Assembly: GCF_037414475.1 (NCBI RefSeq)
Contig: NZ_CP147913.1
Coordinates: forward strand, 992,001-1,056,000
Direction of reading: 5' to 3'
Length of the DNA: 64,000 nt
DNA from: Myxococcus stipitatus
Lineage (GTDB): Bacteria; Myxococcota; Myxococcia; Myxococcales; Myxococcaceae
The notes under the pieces: model-generated
What the model was told of the DNA's origin: nothing
The model's input: only the letters and a program-made list of their open reading frames with translations
The model's database searches: none
Program-made: the position numbers and the translations under genes
Shown here: piece by piece, positions 25,419-36,297 of the stretch
How the letters are laid out: each line of letters begins with the position of its first letter
Numbering within the stretch: the stretch's first letter is position 1

Positions 25419-27629
25419 ATGACAAGGGTACGCGGACGGAAGGTCCTGGGCGCGGCGATGCTGTGCCTGACAATGGGCGCATGTACGGAGGCAGGCGCCC
25501 CCAAGGATCGTCAGGAGCCCACGCCGGACAAGGCGGTCACCCGCCTTTCGGACACACATCAGGTGGTCGCGACCGACAGGGATTCAGTCCCCACGTTCAT
25601 CAATGGAGCGTTGGGGCCCGCGCCCACCGGCCGCGAAGCCCTCCAGACCTTCCGGCCCGAGTCACTCGCTCCGACCCTGGCCAAGGTGGCGCCGCTCTTC
25701 CGGGTGTCCCCCGAGCAACTCTTCCTGAAGAAGGCCTATGTCGGCTTCGACGGCGATACGCACTTCCGCTTCGGCGTGCGAATCAACGACGTGGAGGTCA
25801 TGGGCGCGGAGCTGCGACTCCATGCGCGCGACGGCCAGGTCTTCGCCGCCAACGGCGACGCGCGGGGCGACCTGCCCGCCCCCGTCGGGGCCACCCTGAC
25901 CGAGGACGTGGCCCAGAGCACGGCCGTGTCGGACCGGGGCTCACCTCCCGGCGCCGAGGTCTCCGGCACGCCGTCGCTCGTGTACTGGCGCGACGGGGGA
26001 CAGCTCATCCTGGCCTACCGGATGCGCATCACCGGAGAGACCGAGGAAGGCGCGCCCGTGGATGACACGGTGCTCGTCAATGCGCGCTCGGGGGACCTCT
26101 TCGAGCGCTACACGAACATCCACTCGGCGCTGTCGCGTCGGGTCCATGACGGACAGAACACCACCTCGCTCCCGGGTGTGCTGGCGCGCACGGATGGGCC
26201 GCCGGTCGCCGACCCCATCGTCAACGCGGCGTATGACAACGTGGGCGCGGTCTACCAATGCTACAATGAGCTGTTTGGCCGCGACTCGTTCGACGACGTG
26301 GGTGGGACGCTCATCGCCACGGTCCATCACCGGGTCAACTATGTGAATGCCTACTGGAATGGCACTCAGATGGTCTTCGGCGACGGCGACGGGGTGACGG
26401 CGAGCAACCTGGCGGAGAGCCTGGACGTCACGGCCCATGAACTGACCCACGCGGTGACGGACTATGAATCACAGCTCATCTATTCGGGAGAGTCCGGCGG
26501 CCTGAATGAGTCCATGTCGGACATCTTCGGCGCCGTGTGTGAATGGCATTTCCAGGGCCGGGTCATCAACGAGGGCACCTTCCTGGTGGGCGAGGATGTC
26601 TGGACGCCGGGGGTCGCGGACGATGCGCTCCGGTACATGATGAACCCCACCCTGGATGGAGACTCGCTGGACGACTTTCCGGACTACAGCAGTGGCGTGG
26701 ACGTCCACTACAGCTCCGGCATCTCCAATCTGGCCTTCTATCTGTTGTCGCAAGGAGGCACGCACCCGCGCTTCCCAACCCGGACGCCGGTGGCGGGCAT
26801 TGGCATCGAGAAGGCCGCGCGCATCTTCTACAAAGCGAACGCGGACATCCTCACGCCCAACTCCGGCTTCGAGACGGCGAAGATCGCGACGGAGCAGGCG
26901 GCGCAGCAACTGGGCTATGACGCGGCGACCATCGAGTCCGTCTCCAACGCCTGGAAGGCGGTCCAGGTGGGCATCATCATCCTGCCGCCGCTCCGCCCCC
27001 TCGAGAAGGGGCTCCCCTTGGACCTCGAGGGCACGCGGGGCACTCGGGAGTACGGCGTCGGCGAGGTTCCCGAAGGGGCCATCGACCTGCGCTTCACGCT
27101 GTCCGGCGGCACGGGAGATGCCGACCTGTACGTTCGCTACGGACAGCCTCCGTCGACCGCCGTCTATGACTGCCGTCCCTACCGGTCCGGCAACAACGAG
27201 GAATGTGTCATCCCCAACCCGACGCCGGGCAACTGGTACGCGATGGTCAGTGCCTTCACTGACTATTCCGGCGCATCGCTGGTGATGACGTATCGGGGAG
27301 GCTTCTTCCCGCTCGAGCCGGGACGCAGGGTGGATGGCCTGTCGGGCGCAATGAACGACTCACATGGCTACTTCGTCGAGATTCCCGCGCCGGCGCAGGG
27401 CGGCACCCGCAACGTCACCGTGCGCGTCGTGGGTGGAACGGGCAACGTGGACCTCTACGTCCGGCGGGCGGGCATTCCCACTCATAGCGAGTACGACTGC
27501 CGCAGCGTGAAGCCTGGCACCACCGAGCGCTGCGACCTGAACAACGTCGAGCCCGGCAAGTTCTATGTCTGGCTCTACGGAGCGAAGGGCGGCTACTCCG
27601 ACGTGGCGCTCATCGTCACCTACCGCTGA
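25419..27629 (+). CDS. Secreted M4 (thermolysin-type) metalloprotease with two PPC domains
   Basis: 736 residues. Lipoprotein-like signal (VLGAAMLCLTMGAC, Cys at 22). FTP/PepSY propeptide at ~60-220 (LAPTLAKVAPLFRVSPEQLF). Catalytic domain ~235-520: zinc motif HELTH at 340-344, third ligand Glu364 in GGLNESMSD, and the proton-donor region VDVHYSSGISN. Then two PPC (bacterial pre-peptidase C-terminal) beta domains, ~540-630 and ~645-736, each with D-L-Y-V-R and a Cys pair (YDCRP/ECVIP; YDCRS/RCDLN). Degrades external protein after propeptide removal, consistent with predation or nutrient use. Monocistronic with a strong hairpin after it. Confidence 0.93.
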   Translation: MTRVRGRKVLGAAMLCLTMGACTEAGAPKDRQEPTPDKAVTRLSDTHQVVATDRDSVPTFINGALGPAPTGREALQTFRPESLAPTLAKVAPLFRVSPEQLFLKKAYVGFDGDTHFRFGVRINDVEVMGAELRLHARDGQVFAANGDARGDLPAPVGATLTEDVAQSTAVSDRGSPPGAEVSGTPSLVYWRDGGQLILAYRMRITGETEEGAPVDDTVLVNARSGDLFERYTNIHSALSRRVHDGQNTTSLPGVLARTDGPPVADPIVNAAYDNVGAVYQCYNELFGRDSFDDVGGTLIATVHHRVNYVNAYWNGTQMVFGDGDGVTASNLAESLDVTAHELTHAVTDYESQLIYSGESGGLNESMSDIFGAVCEWHFQGRVINEGTFLVGEDVWTPGVADDALRYMMNPTLDGDSLDDFPDYSSGVDVHYSSGISNLAFYLLSQGGTHPRFPTRTPVAGIGIEKAARIFYKANADILTPNSGFETAKIATEQAAQQLGYDAATIESVSNAWKAVQVGIIILPPLRPLEKGLPLDLEGTRGTREYGVGEVPEGAIDLRFTLSGGTGDADLYVRYGQPPSTAVYDCRPYRSGNNEECVIPNPTPGNWYAMVSAFTDYSGASLVMTYRGGFFPLEPGRRVDGLSGAMNDSHGYFVEIPAPAQGGTRNVTVRVVGGTGNVDLYVRRAGIPTHSEYDCRSVKPGTTERCDLNNVEPGKFYVWLYGAKGGYSDVALIVTYR

Positions 27630-27650
27630 CCCCGGCGGTGACGGAGCAGT

Positions 27651-27684
27651 GCTCCCGCCCACCCGTGAGGTGATGGGCGGGAGC
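27651..27684. terminator. Bidirectional terminator hairpin
   Basis: GCTCCCGCCCA (27651-27661) pairs perfectly with TGGGCGGGAGC (27674-27684), 11 bp with a 12-base loop, between the convergent protease and alpha/beta-hydrolase genes. Confidence 0.8.
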
Positions 27685-27782
27685 CGCGACGCGGAACTCC
27701 AGCGTCTCGGGGTGCCCCCGCGCACGGCTCGTCCCACCGCGTGGGACGCCGAGGACACCGTGCGCCGGGCGAGTCATCGGCC

Positions 27783-29189
27783 TCAGGGCTTCGCCTTGAT
27801 CTCCATGCGCTCATCACGAAGGGCTTCGCCCTTCAGGAAGTCCTTCATCCGCTCGAGGATGCGCGGGTCCGACTGGAAGAGGCCATCATGTCCCGCGCCG
27901 ACCAGCACCAGGTGCGTGGCTCGGGAGAGCCCGGGGCGAAGGGCCTCCGCGTTGTCCGGGCTCGTGCGCCCATCCAGCGTGCCGCTGATGAGGAGCACGG
28001 GCACGGCGGCCTTCAGCGGGCCACGGAAGGACTCGCCCAGGTCGCTCACTCCCAGCACATCCCCCGCCAGCAGGGGTCCCGGGTTGACGCTGCCACCGAG
28101 CATGGCCTTCGCCGCCTCCCGCTCGATGAGGACGAGTCGCGCCGGGCTCACGCCGGAGGCCGCGTCCATGGCGAGCGGCATCGGCCGCAGCACCCCTTCG
28201 CGCAGCATGCTCGCGAAAGGCACCATCGGTGAGTAGTCCCCGGTCTCCAGCGCCGGGAGCATGGTGAGGAAGCGCCGGAAGATGGCGGGGTCCCGCATGG
28301 ATTCGAAGATGGTGCGCTGAAGGTCGAAGTGGCTGAGCCGCCAGGTCTGGCGCTTGCCCGTTTCCGAGTCCGTGAACTCCACGGTGCGAGGCTCGCGCTT
28401 CAGCGCATTCAACAACTTCGCCAGCCTCGATTTCAGGCCCGGCCCGCGCGCGCCCTCGGCCTTCAGCACCTTCTCCCATTGCCCGAGAAGCGCCTCCGCG
28501 TGGGCAGGCCGCTTCCAGGTGTCGTCCGGGCCCTCGATGCCGGCGAGGATGACGTGGTCCACCCGCTGTGTGTGGCGCCGCACGTAGCTGAGGCCCAGGT
28601 GGGTCCCGTAGCTGATGCCCCAGAGGTTGAGCTTCGGCGCGCCCAGCGCCTTGCGCAGCATCTCCAGGTCATCGGCGTTCTCCTCCGTCGTGTAGGCGCC
28701 CAGGTCCACGCCGGCCGAGGCCCAGGCCCGGCTCGCCTCGGCGGCGGCCTTCTTCACCGTGGCGGTGAGCAGCGCCTCGTCCGCGGGTTGCTCGAGCGGG
28801 ATGCCCCAGGGCTGCGCCAGCTCTGGATGGAGGTTCGACTGGCCGGTGCCACGTTGGTCCAACGCGATGACGTCGGCCACCTCGCGCAGGGCGAGGAACA
28901 GCTCGAAGCGGCCGTGGCGAGCGGTGTCGATACCGGAGCCGCCCGGGCCACCGGCCAGGTAGACGATGGGCGCCCCGGGCGAGGGGTTCGTGCTCTTGAA
29001 GCGCACGAAGCGAAGGGGAAGGCTCGGGCCCTCCGGGCGGGCGTGGCGCAGCGGTACGGTGAGGGTGCCCAGCTCGGCCTCGACGCTGCGACCATCGCGA
29101 GCCTGGAAGGTGTGGGGCTCCATCTTGAGGCTCTGGGCCTGGGCGAGGGACAGCGGAAGGATGAGGGCAAGCAACGGCACGGCACGCAT
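27783..29189 (-). CDS. Exported alpha/beta hydrolase (proline iminopeptidase / TAP-like)
   Basis: 468 residues; GGAGG is placed well before ATG 29189. Signal peptide MRAVPLLALILPLSLAQAQ. Core: VYLAGGPGGSGID (oxyanion loop), VIALDQRGTGQSNLHPEL, the nucleophile elbow LWGISYGTHLGL (G-I-S-Y-G), a large cap domain, LLISGTLDGRTSP with the acid and VLVGAGHDGLF with the His. This set is typical of secreted tripeptidyl/prolyl aminopeptidases of family S33; the real substrate is unknown. Divergent from the LytS-like kinase gene. Confidence 0.87.
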   Translation of the reverse strand: MRAVPLLALILPLSLAQAQSLKMEPHTFQARDGRSVEAELGTLTVPLRHARPEGPSLPLRFVRFKSTNPSPGAPIVYLAGGPGGSGIDTARHGRFELFLALREVADVIALDQRGTGQSNLHPELAQPWGIPLEQPADEALLTATVKKAAAEASRAWASAGVDLGAYTTEENADDLEMLRKALGAPKLNLWGISYGTHLGLSYVRRHTQRVDHVILAGIEGPDDTWKRPAHAEALLGQWEKVLKAEGARGPGLKSRLAKLLNALKREPRTVEFTDSETGKRQTWRLSHFDLQRTIFESMRDPAIFRRFLTMLPALETGDYSPMVPFASMLREGVLRPMPLAMDAASGVSPARLVLIEREAAKAMLGGSVNPGPLLAGDVLGVSDLGESFRGPLKAAVPVLLISGTLDGRTSPDNAEALRPGLSRATHLVLVGAGHDGLFQSDPRILERMKDFLKGEALRDERMEIKAKP

Positions 29190-29330
29190 GGGCGTTCCTC
29201 CGAGAACGAGGCGATTGAGCGGAGGATGCTGTGGCCCGCGCGGCGCGTGGGGTGCCCATCGCCCAACGTCTCGCCACGTCGCCGGAGTGCATGGGAGTCC
29301 GCGTGGGGCCGCGCCGCGTATGATGGGCCC

Positions 29331-31022
29331 ATGATGTCGTCCGCCCTCGTCGCGGGATGCCTCGCGCTCTCGCTCACCACCTCGGCGGCCCTGCCCTCCG
29401 CGCAAGAGGGACAGGTGCTGGTGAACGCCGAGGATATCCCCGTCGAGGTGGCGCTCACGGAGGACATGCGCGGCTGGCGTCGGGTGTCGAGCCGACAGGT
29501 GGCCGAAGGAACTGGCCCCTTCTGGCTGCGCACACGGGTCGACGTGCCCCCGCGTGAAGCCGGGGCCCCTACGCCTGCCCTCGCACTGTCGGTGCTCGGC
29601 TCCTGGGAAGCCTGGTGGGATGGCAAGCCGCTGGGCCGCAACGGACAGGTGGGGCGAACACTCGCCGAGGAAGTCCCGGGACGGGTCGATGCCCAGCTCC
29701 CGCTTCCGCCGGAGCTCAGCGCGCCGGGCCCTCATGTGTTGACGGTGCGCGTCTCGGCGCACCAGCTCGGATTCCAGCCCGTGGGGACCCTCCACCACCT
29801 CCGAGTGGGCGAGGCCGCGTCCCTCGCCCGGGGGAGGATGCTCGGACTGGTGCCAGCCCTTTGCACGCTGGGCGCATTGGTGCTGATGGCGCTCTACCAC
29901 CTCGCGCGCGTGCGGCTCACCCGCGGCGGGCTCGCCACGTTGCTGCTCGGCCTGCTGTGCCTTGCCGCCACGGCGCTCGTCCTGCTGGAGGCCTGGCGCG
30001 GACTCGCCAACTACCCCTATCCGATGCAGGCGGTGCGGCTGCGACTGCTGGCGACGGCCGTGCTGGCGGTGGCGGCGCTGCTGCCCGCGACCGTGCACGC
30101 GGCCTTCGGCGAGCCACACGGCTGGCTGCGGTGGACGGGACTCGGGCTGGGGCTGCTCTCGCTCGGCTTCGTTCCGGGCTTCGATGACAAGAACAGCATC
30201 TCGCTCAGCGCCTCGCTCGTTGTCTCCACGGTGCTCGTGGTGCGCGCGTGGCGCAGAGGGGAACCAGGGGCGCTGGGCGCGCTGGCGGGGCTCGGCTTCG
30301 CCGGAACGCTCTACCTGTTGGACCCCTGGGGCTTCTCCGAGCGCGGCTTCTTCCTCGCCTTCGGAGGACTTTTGCTCTGTCTCACGGTGGTCCATGCCCA
30401 GCAGCAGCGCCGCCAGCAGGAGCGCCTGGAGAGTGCGACGCGCTCCGCGGAGCGCCTGCAACTGGAGCTGCTCAAGCGCAGCCTGCAACCGCACTTCTTG
30501 ATGAACACGCTGGGCGCGCTGAGTGAGTGGGTGGAGACAGAGCCCGCGCAGGCCGTGCGCTTCATCGAGGCCCTTGGCGCGGCGTACCGGCACCTGCTCG
30601 CCGTTTCTGGTGAGCGCACCATTCCCCTCGCCCGTGAGCTCGAGCTGTGCCGCGCCCACCTGGACGTCATGGGCTGCCGGCAGGGCACGGCCTTCCACCT
30701 CGAGACCGAGGGCGTGGACCTCGAGGCCCCCGTGCCCCCTGCCCTGCTGCACACGCTGCTGGAGAACGCCTTCAGCCACAACCGCTACGTCTCGCCCCAC
30801 ACCTTCCGGCTCCAGGGCAGCCTCATCGCCGAGGGCGCGCGGCCGCGGCGGTGCTACACCTTCCTCGCCCCCCTGGGCACAGGCCCTCGCCAAGGGGGCG
30901 GGGACGGCACCGGCTCGCGCTACCTGCGCGCGCGCTTGGAGGAAGCCTTTCCCGGTGCGTGGAGGCTCCAAGACGGGCCCACCGAGGCGGGGTGGACGAC
31001 GCGGGTCGAGGTCCCGGCGTGA
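29331..31022 (+). CDS. LytS-type sensor histidine kinase (His_kinase family)
   Basis: 563 residues. Signal sequence (to ~24), an extracellular beta-sandwich domain like 7TMR-DISMED at ~25-180 (WLRTRVDVPP, SWEAWWDGKPLG), seven membrane helices ~185-370, then a short coiled coil and the kinase: phospho-acceptor His in LQPHFLMNTLGALSEWV, LLHTLLENAFSHNR (N box) and a degenerate G box (GGDGTGSRYLRARLEEAFPG). The ATP-lid part looks shortened. It overlaps the LytTR regulator by GTGA, so the two form one system. The ligand is unknown. Confidence 0.87.
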   Translation: MMSSALVAGCLALSLTTSAALPSAQEGQVLVNAEDIPVEVALTEDMRGWRRVSSRQVAEGTGPFWLRTRVDVPPREAGAPTPALALSVLGSWEAWWDGKPLGRNGQVGRTLAEEVPGRVDAQLPLPPELSAPGPHVLTVRVSAHQLGFQPVGTLHHLRVGEAASLARGRMLGLVPALCTLGALVLMALYHLARVRLTRGGLATLLLGLLCLAATALVLLEAWRGLANYPYPMQAVRLRLLATAVLAVAALLPATVHAAFGEPHGWLRWTGLGLGLLSLGFVPGFDDKNSISLSASLVVSTVLVVRAWRRGEPGALGALAGLGFAGTLYLLDPWGFSERGFFLAFGGLLLCLTVVHAQQQRRQQERLESATRSAERLQLELLKRSLQPHFLMNTLGALSEWVETEPAQAVRFIEALGAAYRHLLAVSGERTIPLARELELCRAHLDVMGCRQGTAFHLETEGVDLEAPVPPALLHTLLENAFSHNRYVSPHTFRLQGSLIAEGARPRRCYTFLAPLGTGPRQGGGDGTGSRYLRARLEEAFPGAWRLQDGPTEAGWTTRVEVPA

Positions 31023-31711
31023 GGCTGCTCATCGTGGAGGACGAACCGTTGGCGGCGCGCCGCCTCGCCCGGCTGTGCGAGCAGAGGCTGGGACCCGGCG
31101 CCCCGCCTCCGCGCGTGTGCGCGAGTCTGGACGAGGCACGCGCGATGCTGGCCGAGCACGGCGTGGACGTGCTGCTGCTGGACCTGAACCTCTCGGGCGA
31201 GGACGGCTTCGCGCTGCTCGCGGAGGCGGCCGCTGGCGCATTCCAGACGGTGGTGGTCTCCGCGAACACCGACCAGGCGCTGCGGGCCTTCGAACTGGGA
31301 GTGCTGGACTTCGTGCCCAAGCCGTACACACCGGAGCGGCTCGCCCTCGCGCTCAGCCGCGTGGGAAGCCGCGCGGCCACGCCCATGCGAACCCTCGCGG
31401 TGAGGAAAGGCGGAGGCGTGGTCCTCGTGCCCTTGGACTCCGTCGCGTACATCCAGGGCGCTGGCGACTACGCGGAGCTGGTCCTGCGCGAAGGTGGCAC
31501 CGAGCTGAGTGAGAAGAGCCTGGAGCGGCTCGAGCAACTGCTCCCCGCCGACTTCCTCCGCATCCACCGCTCCTATCTCGTCCGCGTGACGGATATCCGC
31601 GAGCTCGTCTCCTCGGAGGGCTCACGCGCCTCGGTGGAACTGCGGGATGGCTCCCGACTGCCGGTGGGACGCAGCCGGCTCGGCGTGCTGCGCAAGCGGC
31701 TGGAGGCGTAG
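31019..31711 (+). CDS. LytTR-family response regulator
   Basis: 230 residues from GTG 31019, coupled to the kinase by GTGA. Receiver ~1-115: LLIVEDEPLAARRLARL, phospho-Asp in LLLDLNLSGEDG, VVVSANTDQALRAFELG, Lys in FVPKPYTPERL. LytTR DNA-binding domain ~130-230: LVPLDSVAYIQGAGDYAELV, EKSLERLEQLLPADFLRIHR and SYLVRV. LytTR proteins bind paired 9-base repeats; no such pair was pinned to a target here. Cognate partner of the upstream kinase. Confidence 0.93.
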   Translation: MRLLIVEDEPLAARRLARLCEQRLGPGAPPPRVCASLDEARAMLAEHGVDVLLLDLNLSGEDGFALLAEAAAGAFQTVVVSANTDQALRAFELGVLDFVPKPYTPERLALALSRVGSRAATPMRTLAVRKGGGVVLVPLDSVAYIQGAGDYAELVLREGGTELSEKSLERLEQLLPADFLRIHRSYLVRVTDIRELVSSEGSRASVELRDGSRLPVGRSRLGVLRKRLEA

Positions 31712-31888
31712 GCGCCGTCGTCCATTTCCGAGGCGATGGCGGGAGACTAACGGCGCCGCGCGTTCGGGCACCTGGTGGAACACCCCGCTGTTTCTTGCAG
31801 GCCGTCACCCCATCGACCTTGGCCACGTCGGCACCCCATCATTTGACGATGGTCGAACGCGCTCCGCGCCAGCGGCCACGGCGACTGG
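31712..31888. other. Intergenic before broken gene
   Basis: No coding signal. Low-grade similarity to coding in the frame of the next feature begins only ~20 bases before 31889. Confidence 0.4.
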
Positions 31889-32248
31889 ATGGGGCTGTCC
31901 CAGGACGAGCGTGAAGCGCTGGAGCGCGAGCTGGCACCGCTCACGCTGCTCCAGGACGTGGTGCGTTGGGGATTCAGCGACACGCCGCCTCGCGACATCA
32001 CGGAGGTCGTGGTGCAGGACGAGCTCACCCACGGCGTGGTGATGCCGTGGAAGGACGGGAGCTCTCTCGTCTTCGACACCACGTGACTGGGCGGAGTGAA
32101 CGCGGTCTCCGTGAGGGGCCGTCGCCCCAGCGAGGATGAGCTCCTCGACGCCCGGCTCGCGGCCGGCTGGACGCCCACGCCCACGAGCACCGTGGACGGG
32201 GACGTCATCCTGGGACATGCCGCATGCAGGGTGCCACCCGCGCGTTGA
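31889..32248 (+). pseudogene. Small gene split by an in-frame TGA
   Basis: From ATG 31889 the frame reads LSQDEREALERELAPLTLLQ, DVVRWGFSDTPPRDITEVVV and ends MPWKDGSSLVFDTT at a TGA (32084-32086). The same frame continues without break for ~53 codons with coding-like sequence: LGGVNAVSVRGRRPSEDELL, DARLAAGWTPTPTS, DGDVILGHAA, to TGA 32246-32248. The two halves look like one ~118-residue protein interrupted by a point mutation. Alternatively the first half (65 residues) is the complete product. No family named with certainty. Confidence 0.5.
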
Positions 32249-32275
32249 CGGGCGGCACCCCGGCGTCCCAGGGAA

Positions 32276-33964
<1,689 letters not shown>

Positions 33965-34096
33965 GGTGGGGGCGAATCCTCGTGAAGCCGCCCGGAGCCG
34001 GCAAGCGATTCCTTGCTCCCCGGCCATTCCCGGTGTGCCTCGATGCACAACACCCGGAACGTCTCCCCCCTTCCGCCCTCCCCTCCAGGGTGCCGC

Positions 34097-35251
34097 TCAG
34101 AGGGACGACAGCAGGGAGTCCCACGCCGCCAGGGCCCTGGCCGAGGACAGCTCCTCCGCTCTCGCCCGGGCCTTCTGGGACAGCGCCTGGCGGTGCCCCT
34201 CGTCGCGGACGACACGCCCCAACGCCTCCGCCAGCGCCTCGGCGTCCTCCACCGGCACCAACACCCCGTGCCGGCCATGCTCCAACACCTCCGCCGGCCC
34301 CGAGGGACAGTCCGTGCTGACCACCGGACACCCCAGCGCGAGCGCCTCCAGGAGCACCATGGGCAGGCCCTCGAACCGGGAGGACAGCGCGAACACCGCC
34401 GACCGGCGCATCAACACGTGCGGATTGGGCGCGAACCCCGGCATGAAGACGGTGGACTCCACCCCCAGCGAACGCGCCAGGGCCTTCAGTTCGGCCTCCA
34501 ACGAACCCACCCCGAGGATGAGCAGGTGGTGGTCCACGCCCCGCTGCCGGGCCAGGGCATGACTCCGGATGAGGACGTCGAAGCCCTTCTGAGGCTCCAG
34601 CCGGCCCACGGCGATGGCCACGGGCTTCTCGAAGATGGGGAGCGCCCATTCAGGCAAAGGCGCCTCGGCGGCCGCGCGCACCGCGTCGCCGTCCACGAAG
34701 TTGGGGATGACCTGGAGTTGACCCTCCGGCACGGGAACCAGGGATTGGAACGAGCGGGCCGTGTCCTGGCCGCAAGCGATGATGCGCTGCATGCGTGGAT
34801 AAAGAAGCCGCAGGCCCCAGAGCTGACGCCGGGGCTGCTCACGATGAAACGCACCCCAGTCGAAATGAATCATCCCCACCACGGGCTTGCCCAACAGCCT
34901 CCCCGCCAGACACGCCAGGAGCGCCGCCCGCCCCTCCTGCCCCGCGACGATGACATCCGCCTCGCGCGCATGACGCAGCAGGTGCCAGAGATACAGGGGC
35001 AGACTCTGCCTGTGATAGTCGTAAGAATCAGTGGCCCAGGAAATCTCGGCATTTCGCGGCAGCCGATCCTCCCGGTCCGGAGGGGGGCGGTGATGAAAGA
35101 ACAACCGGGTGGCGAAACGCCCAGGGTCCAGTCCCGCCATCACGTTGCACACCGAGCGCTCGATGCCTCCGGAGCCCAGGAAGACCAGTGTGAAGAGAAC
35201 GCGCTTGCGGCGGGAGTCTTTCGTGGCTTCTCGCGGCACAGGTACCAGCAT
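34097..35251 (-). CDS. GT4-family glycosyltransferase
   Basis: 384 residues from ATG 35251. GT-B fold: RVLFTLVFLGSGGIERSVCN at the N-terminus, VVGMIHFDWGAFHRE, RIIACGQDTARSF, VIPNFVDGDAVR, then the donor half with VAIAVGRLEPQKGFDVLIRS, LGVESTVFMPGF and the E-x7-E motif region SRFEGLPMVLLEALALGCPV. Transfers a sugar from a nucleotide donor to polysaccharide or a lipid-linked glycan; acceptor unknown. Cytosolic, no membrane helix. Divergent from an alpha/beta hydrolase gene. Confidence 0.9.
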   Translation of the reverse strand: MLVPVPREATKDSRRKRVLFTLVFLGSGGIERSVCNVMAGLDPGRFATRLFFHHRPPPDREDRLPRNAEISWATDSYDYHRQSLPLYLWHLLRHAREADVIVAGQEGRAALLACLAGRLLGKPVVGMIHFDWGAFHREQPRRQLWGLRLLYPRMQRIIACGQDTARSFQSLVPVPEGQLQVIPNFVDGDAVRAAAEAPLPEWALPIFEKPVAIAVGRLEPQKGFDVLIRSHALARQRGVDHHLLILGVGSLEAELKALARSLGVESTVFMPGFAPNPHVLMRRSAVFALSSRFEGLPMVLLEALALGCPVVSTDCPSGPAEVLEHGRHGVLVPVEDAEALAEALGRVVRDEGHRQALSQKARARAEELSSARALAAWDSLLSSL

Positions 35252-35359
35252 CTGCCCCCACTCACGAGAAGGCCGGGTCAGGGTAACCCAAGGACGTACA
35301 CGCGCCAACAACGCGAATGTGTCACGCCTCCTCGCGCATACCGTAGCGAGACTTGATTA

Positions 35360-36292
35360 ATGTGGCATCCCTCTCTGGGGGCCAGCCTTCCTGTGAAAAC
35401 AATCCTGAAATCTCGCCCTGTCGTCCTGCTGGTGCCCGTGTTGGGCGTGCTCATGGTTTGCGGAGTGTTGGCCTGGCGCGGCCATCGCATCGGCCAGGGG
35501 TTGCTGCATCCGCCCCACGTGCCGGTGGAGCGGCCCGTCGCGACGGAGGAACTCGCGGGGCTGGAGGACGTGAGCTTCACGAGCGCGGAGGGGCTGGCGC
35601 TGCGCGGCTGGTATGTGCCGTCGCGCAATCGCGCCGCGGTGGTGCTGGTGCACGGCTTCGCGGGCAACCGCGCGCAGCTCCTGTTCGAGGCACGCGCGCT
35701 GGCCCGCGCCGGCTACGGCGTGCTGCTGTTCGACTTGCGCGCGCATGGGGAGAGCGGCGGAGACCGCGTGACGTGGGGCGATGGCGAGCGGCGGGACGTG
35801 GAGGCCGCGCTGGACTTCGTGTCACGTCGTCCGGACGTGGACCCGGCGCGGCTGGGGCTGTTCGGCTTCTCCATGGGCGGCACCACCTCGCTGCTGGTGG
35901 CGGAGGCGGACTCACGCGTGAAGGCCGTGGCCGCGGCGGGGGCGTATCCCGCGCTGGAGGCGGACGTGTACTCCGGCTATGGCCGCTGGGGCGCGCTGAG
36001 CGCGGAGCCGGTGCTGTGGACGCTGCGCGGCGCGGGCGTGGACGTGGACGCGGTGCGGCCCATCGACGGCATGTGCCGGTTGCAGGGGCGGCCGCTCCTG
36101 CTCGTCAACGGCGACGTGGACCCGGACGCGCCATCCAAGCTCCAGGCCAGCCTCTTCCGCGCCGCGTGTGAGCCCAAGGCCCTGTGGGTCGTCCCCGGCG
36201 CGGGCCATGGCGAGTACTCGCGCGTGGCCCCGGAGGAATACGCGCGCCGCCTGCGCGAGCACTTCGACCGGGCCCTGCTCGGCGCGAGCTGA
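35360..36292 (+). CDS. Membrane-anchored alpha/beta hydrolase
   Basis: 310 residues. N-terminal membrane anchor ~20-42 (VVLLVPVLGVLMVCGVLAW). Hydrolase core: GWYVPSRNRAAVVLVHGFAG, LLFDLRAHGESGGDRVTWG, nucleophile elbow LFGFSMGGTTSLL (G-F-S-M-G), LLLVNGDVDPDAP and VVPGAGHGEYSRV with the His. Probably an esterase/peptidase facing the periplasm. GTG at 35393 (11 codons in) is an alternative start and has a G-rich sequence upstream; ATG 35360 has no ribosome site. Its stop is 5 bases from the convergent bpt stop. Confidence 0.83.
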   Translation: MWHPSLGASLPVKTILKSRPVVLLVPVLGVLMVCGVLAWRGHRIGQGLLHPPHVPVERPVATEELAGLEDVSFTSAEGLALRGWYVPSRNRAAVVLVHGFAGNRAQLLFEARALARAGYGVLLFDLRAHGESGGDRVTWGDGERRDVEAALDFVSRRPDVDPARLGLFGFSMGGTTSLLVAEADSRVKAVAAAGAYPALEADVYSGYGRWGALSAEPVLWTLRGAGVDVDAVRPIDGMCRLQGRPLLLVNGDVDPDAPSKLQASLFRAACEPKALWVVPGAGHGEYSRVAPEEYARRLREHFDRALLGAS

Positions 36293-36297
36293 CCGGT

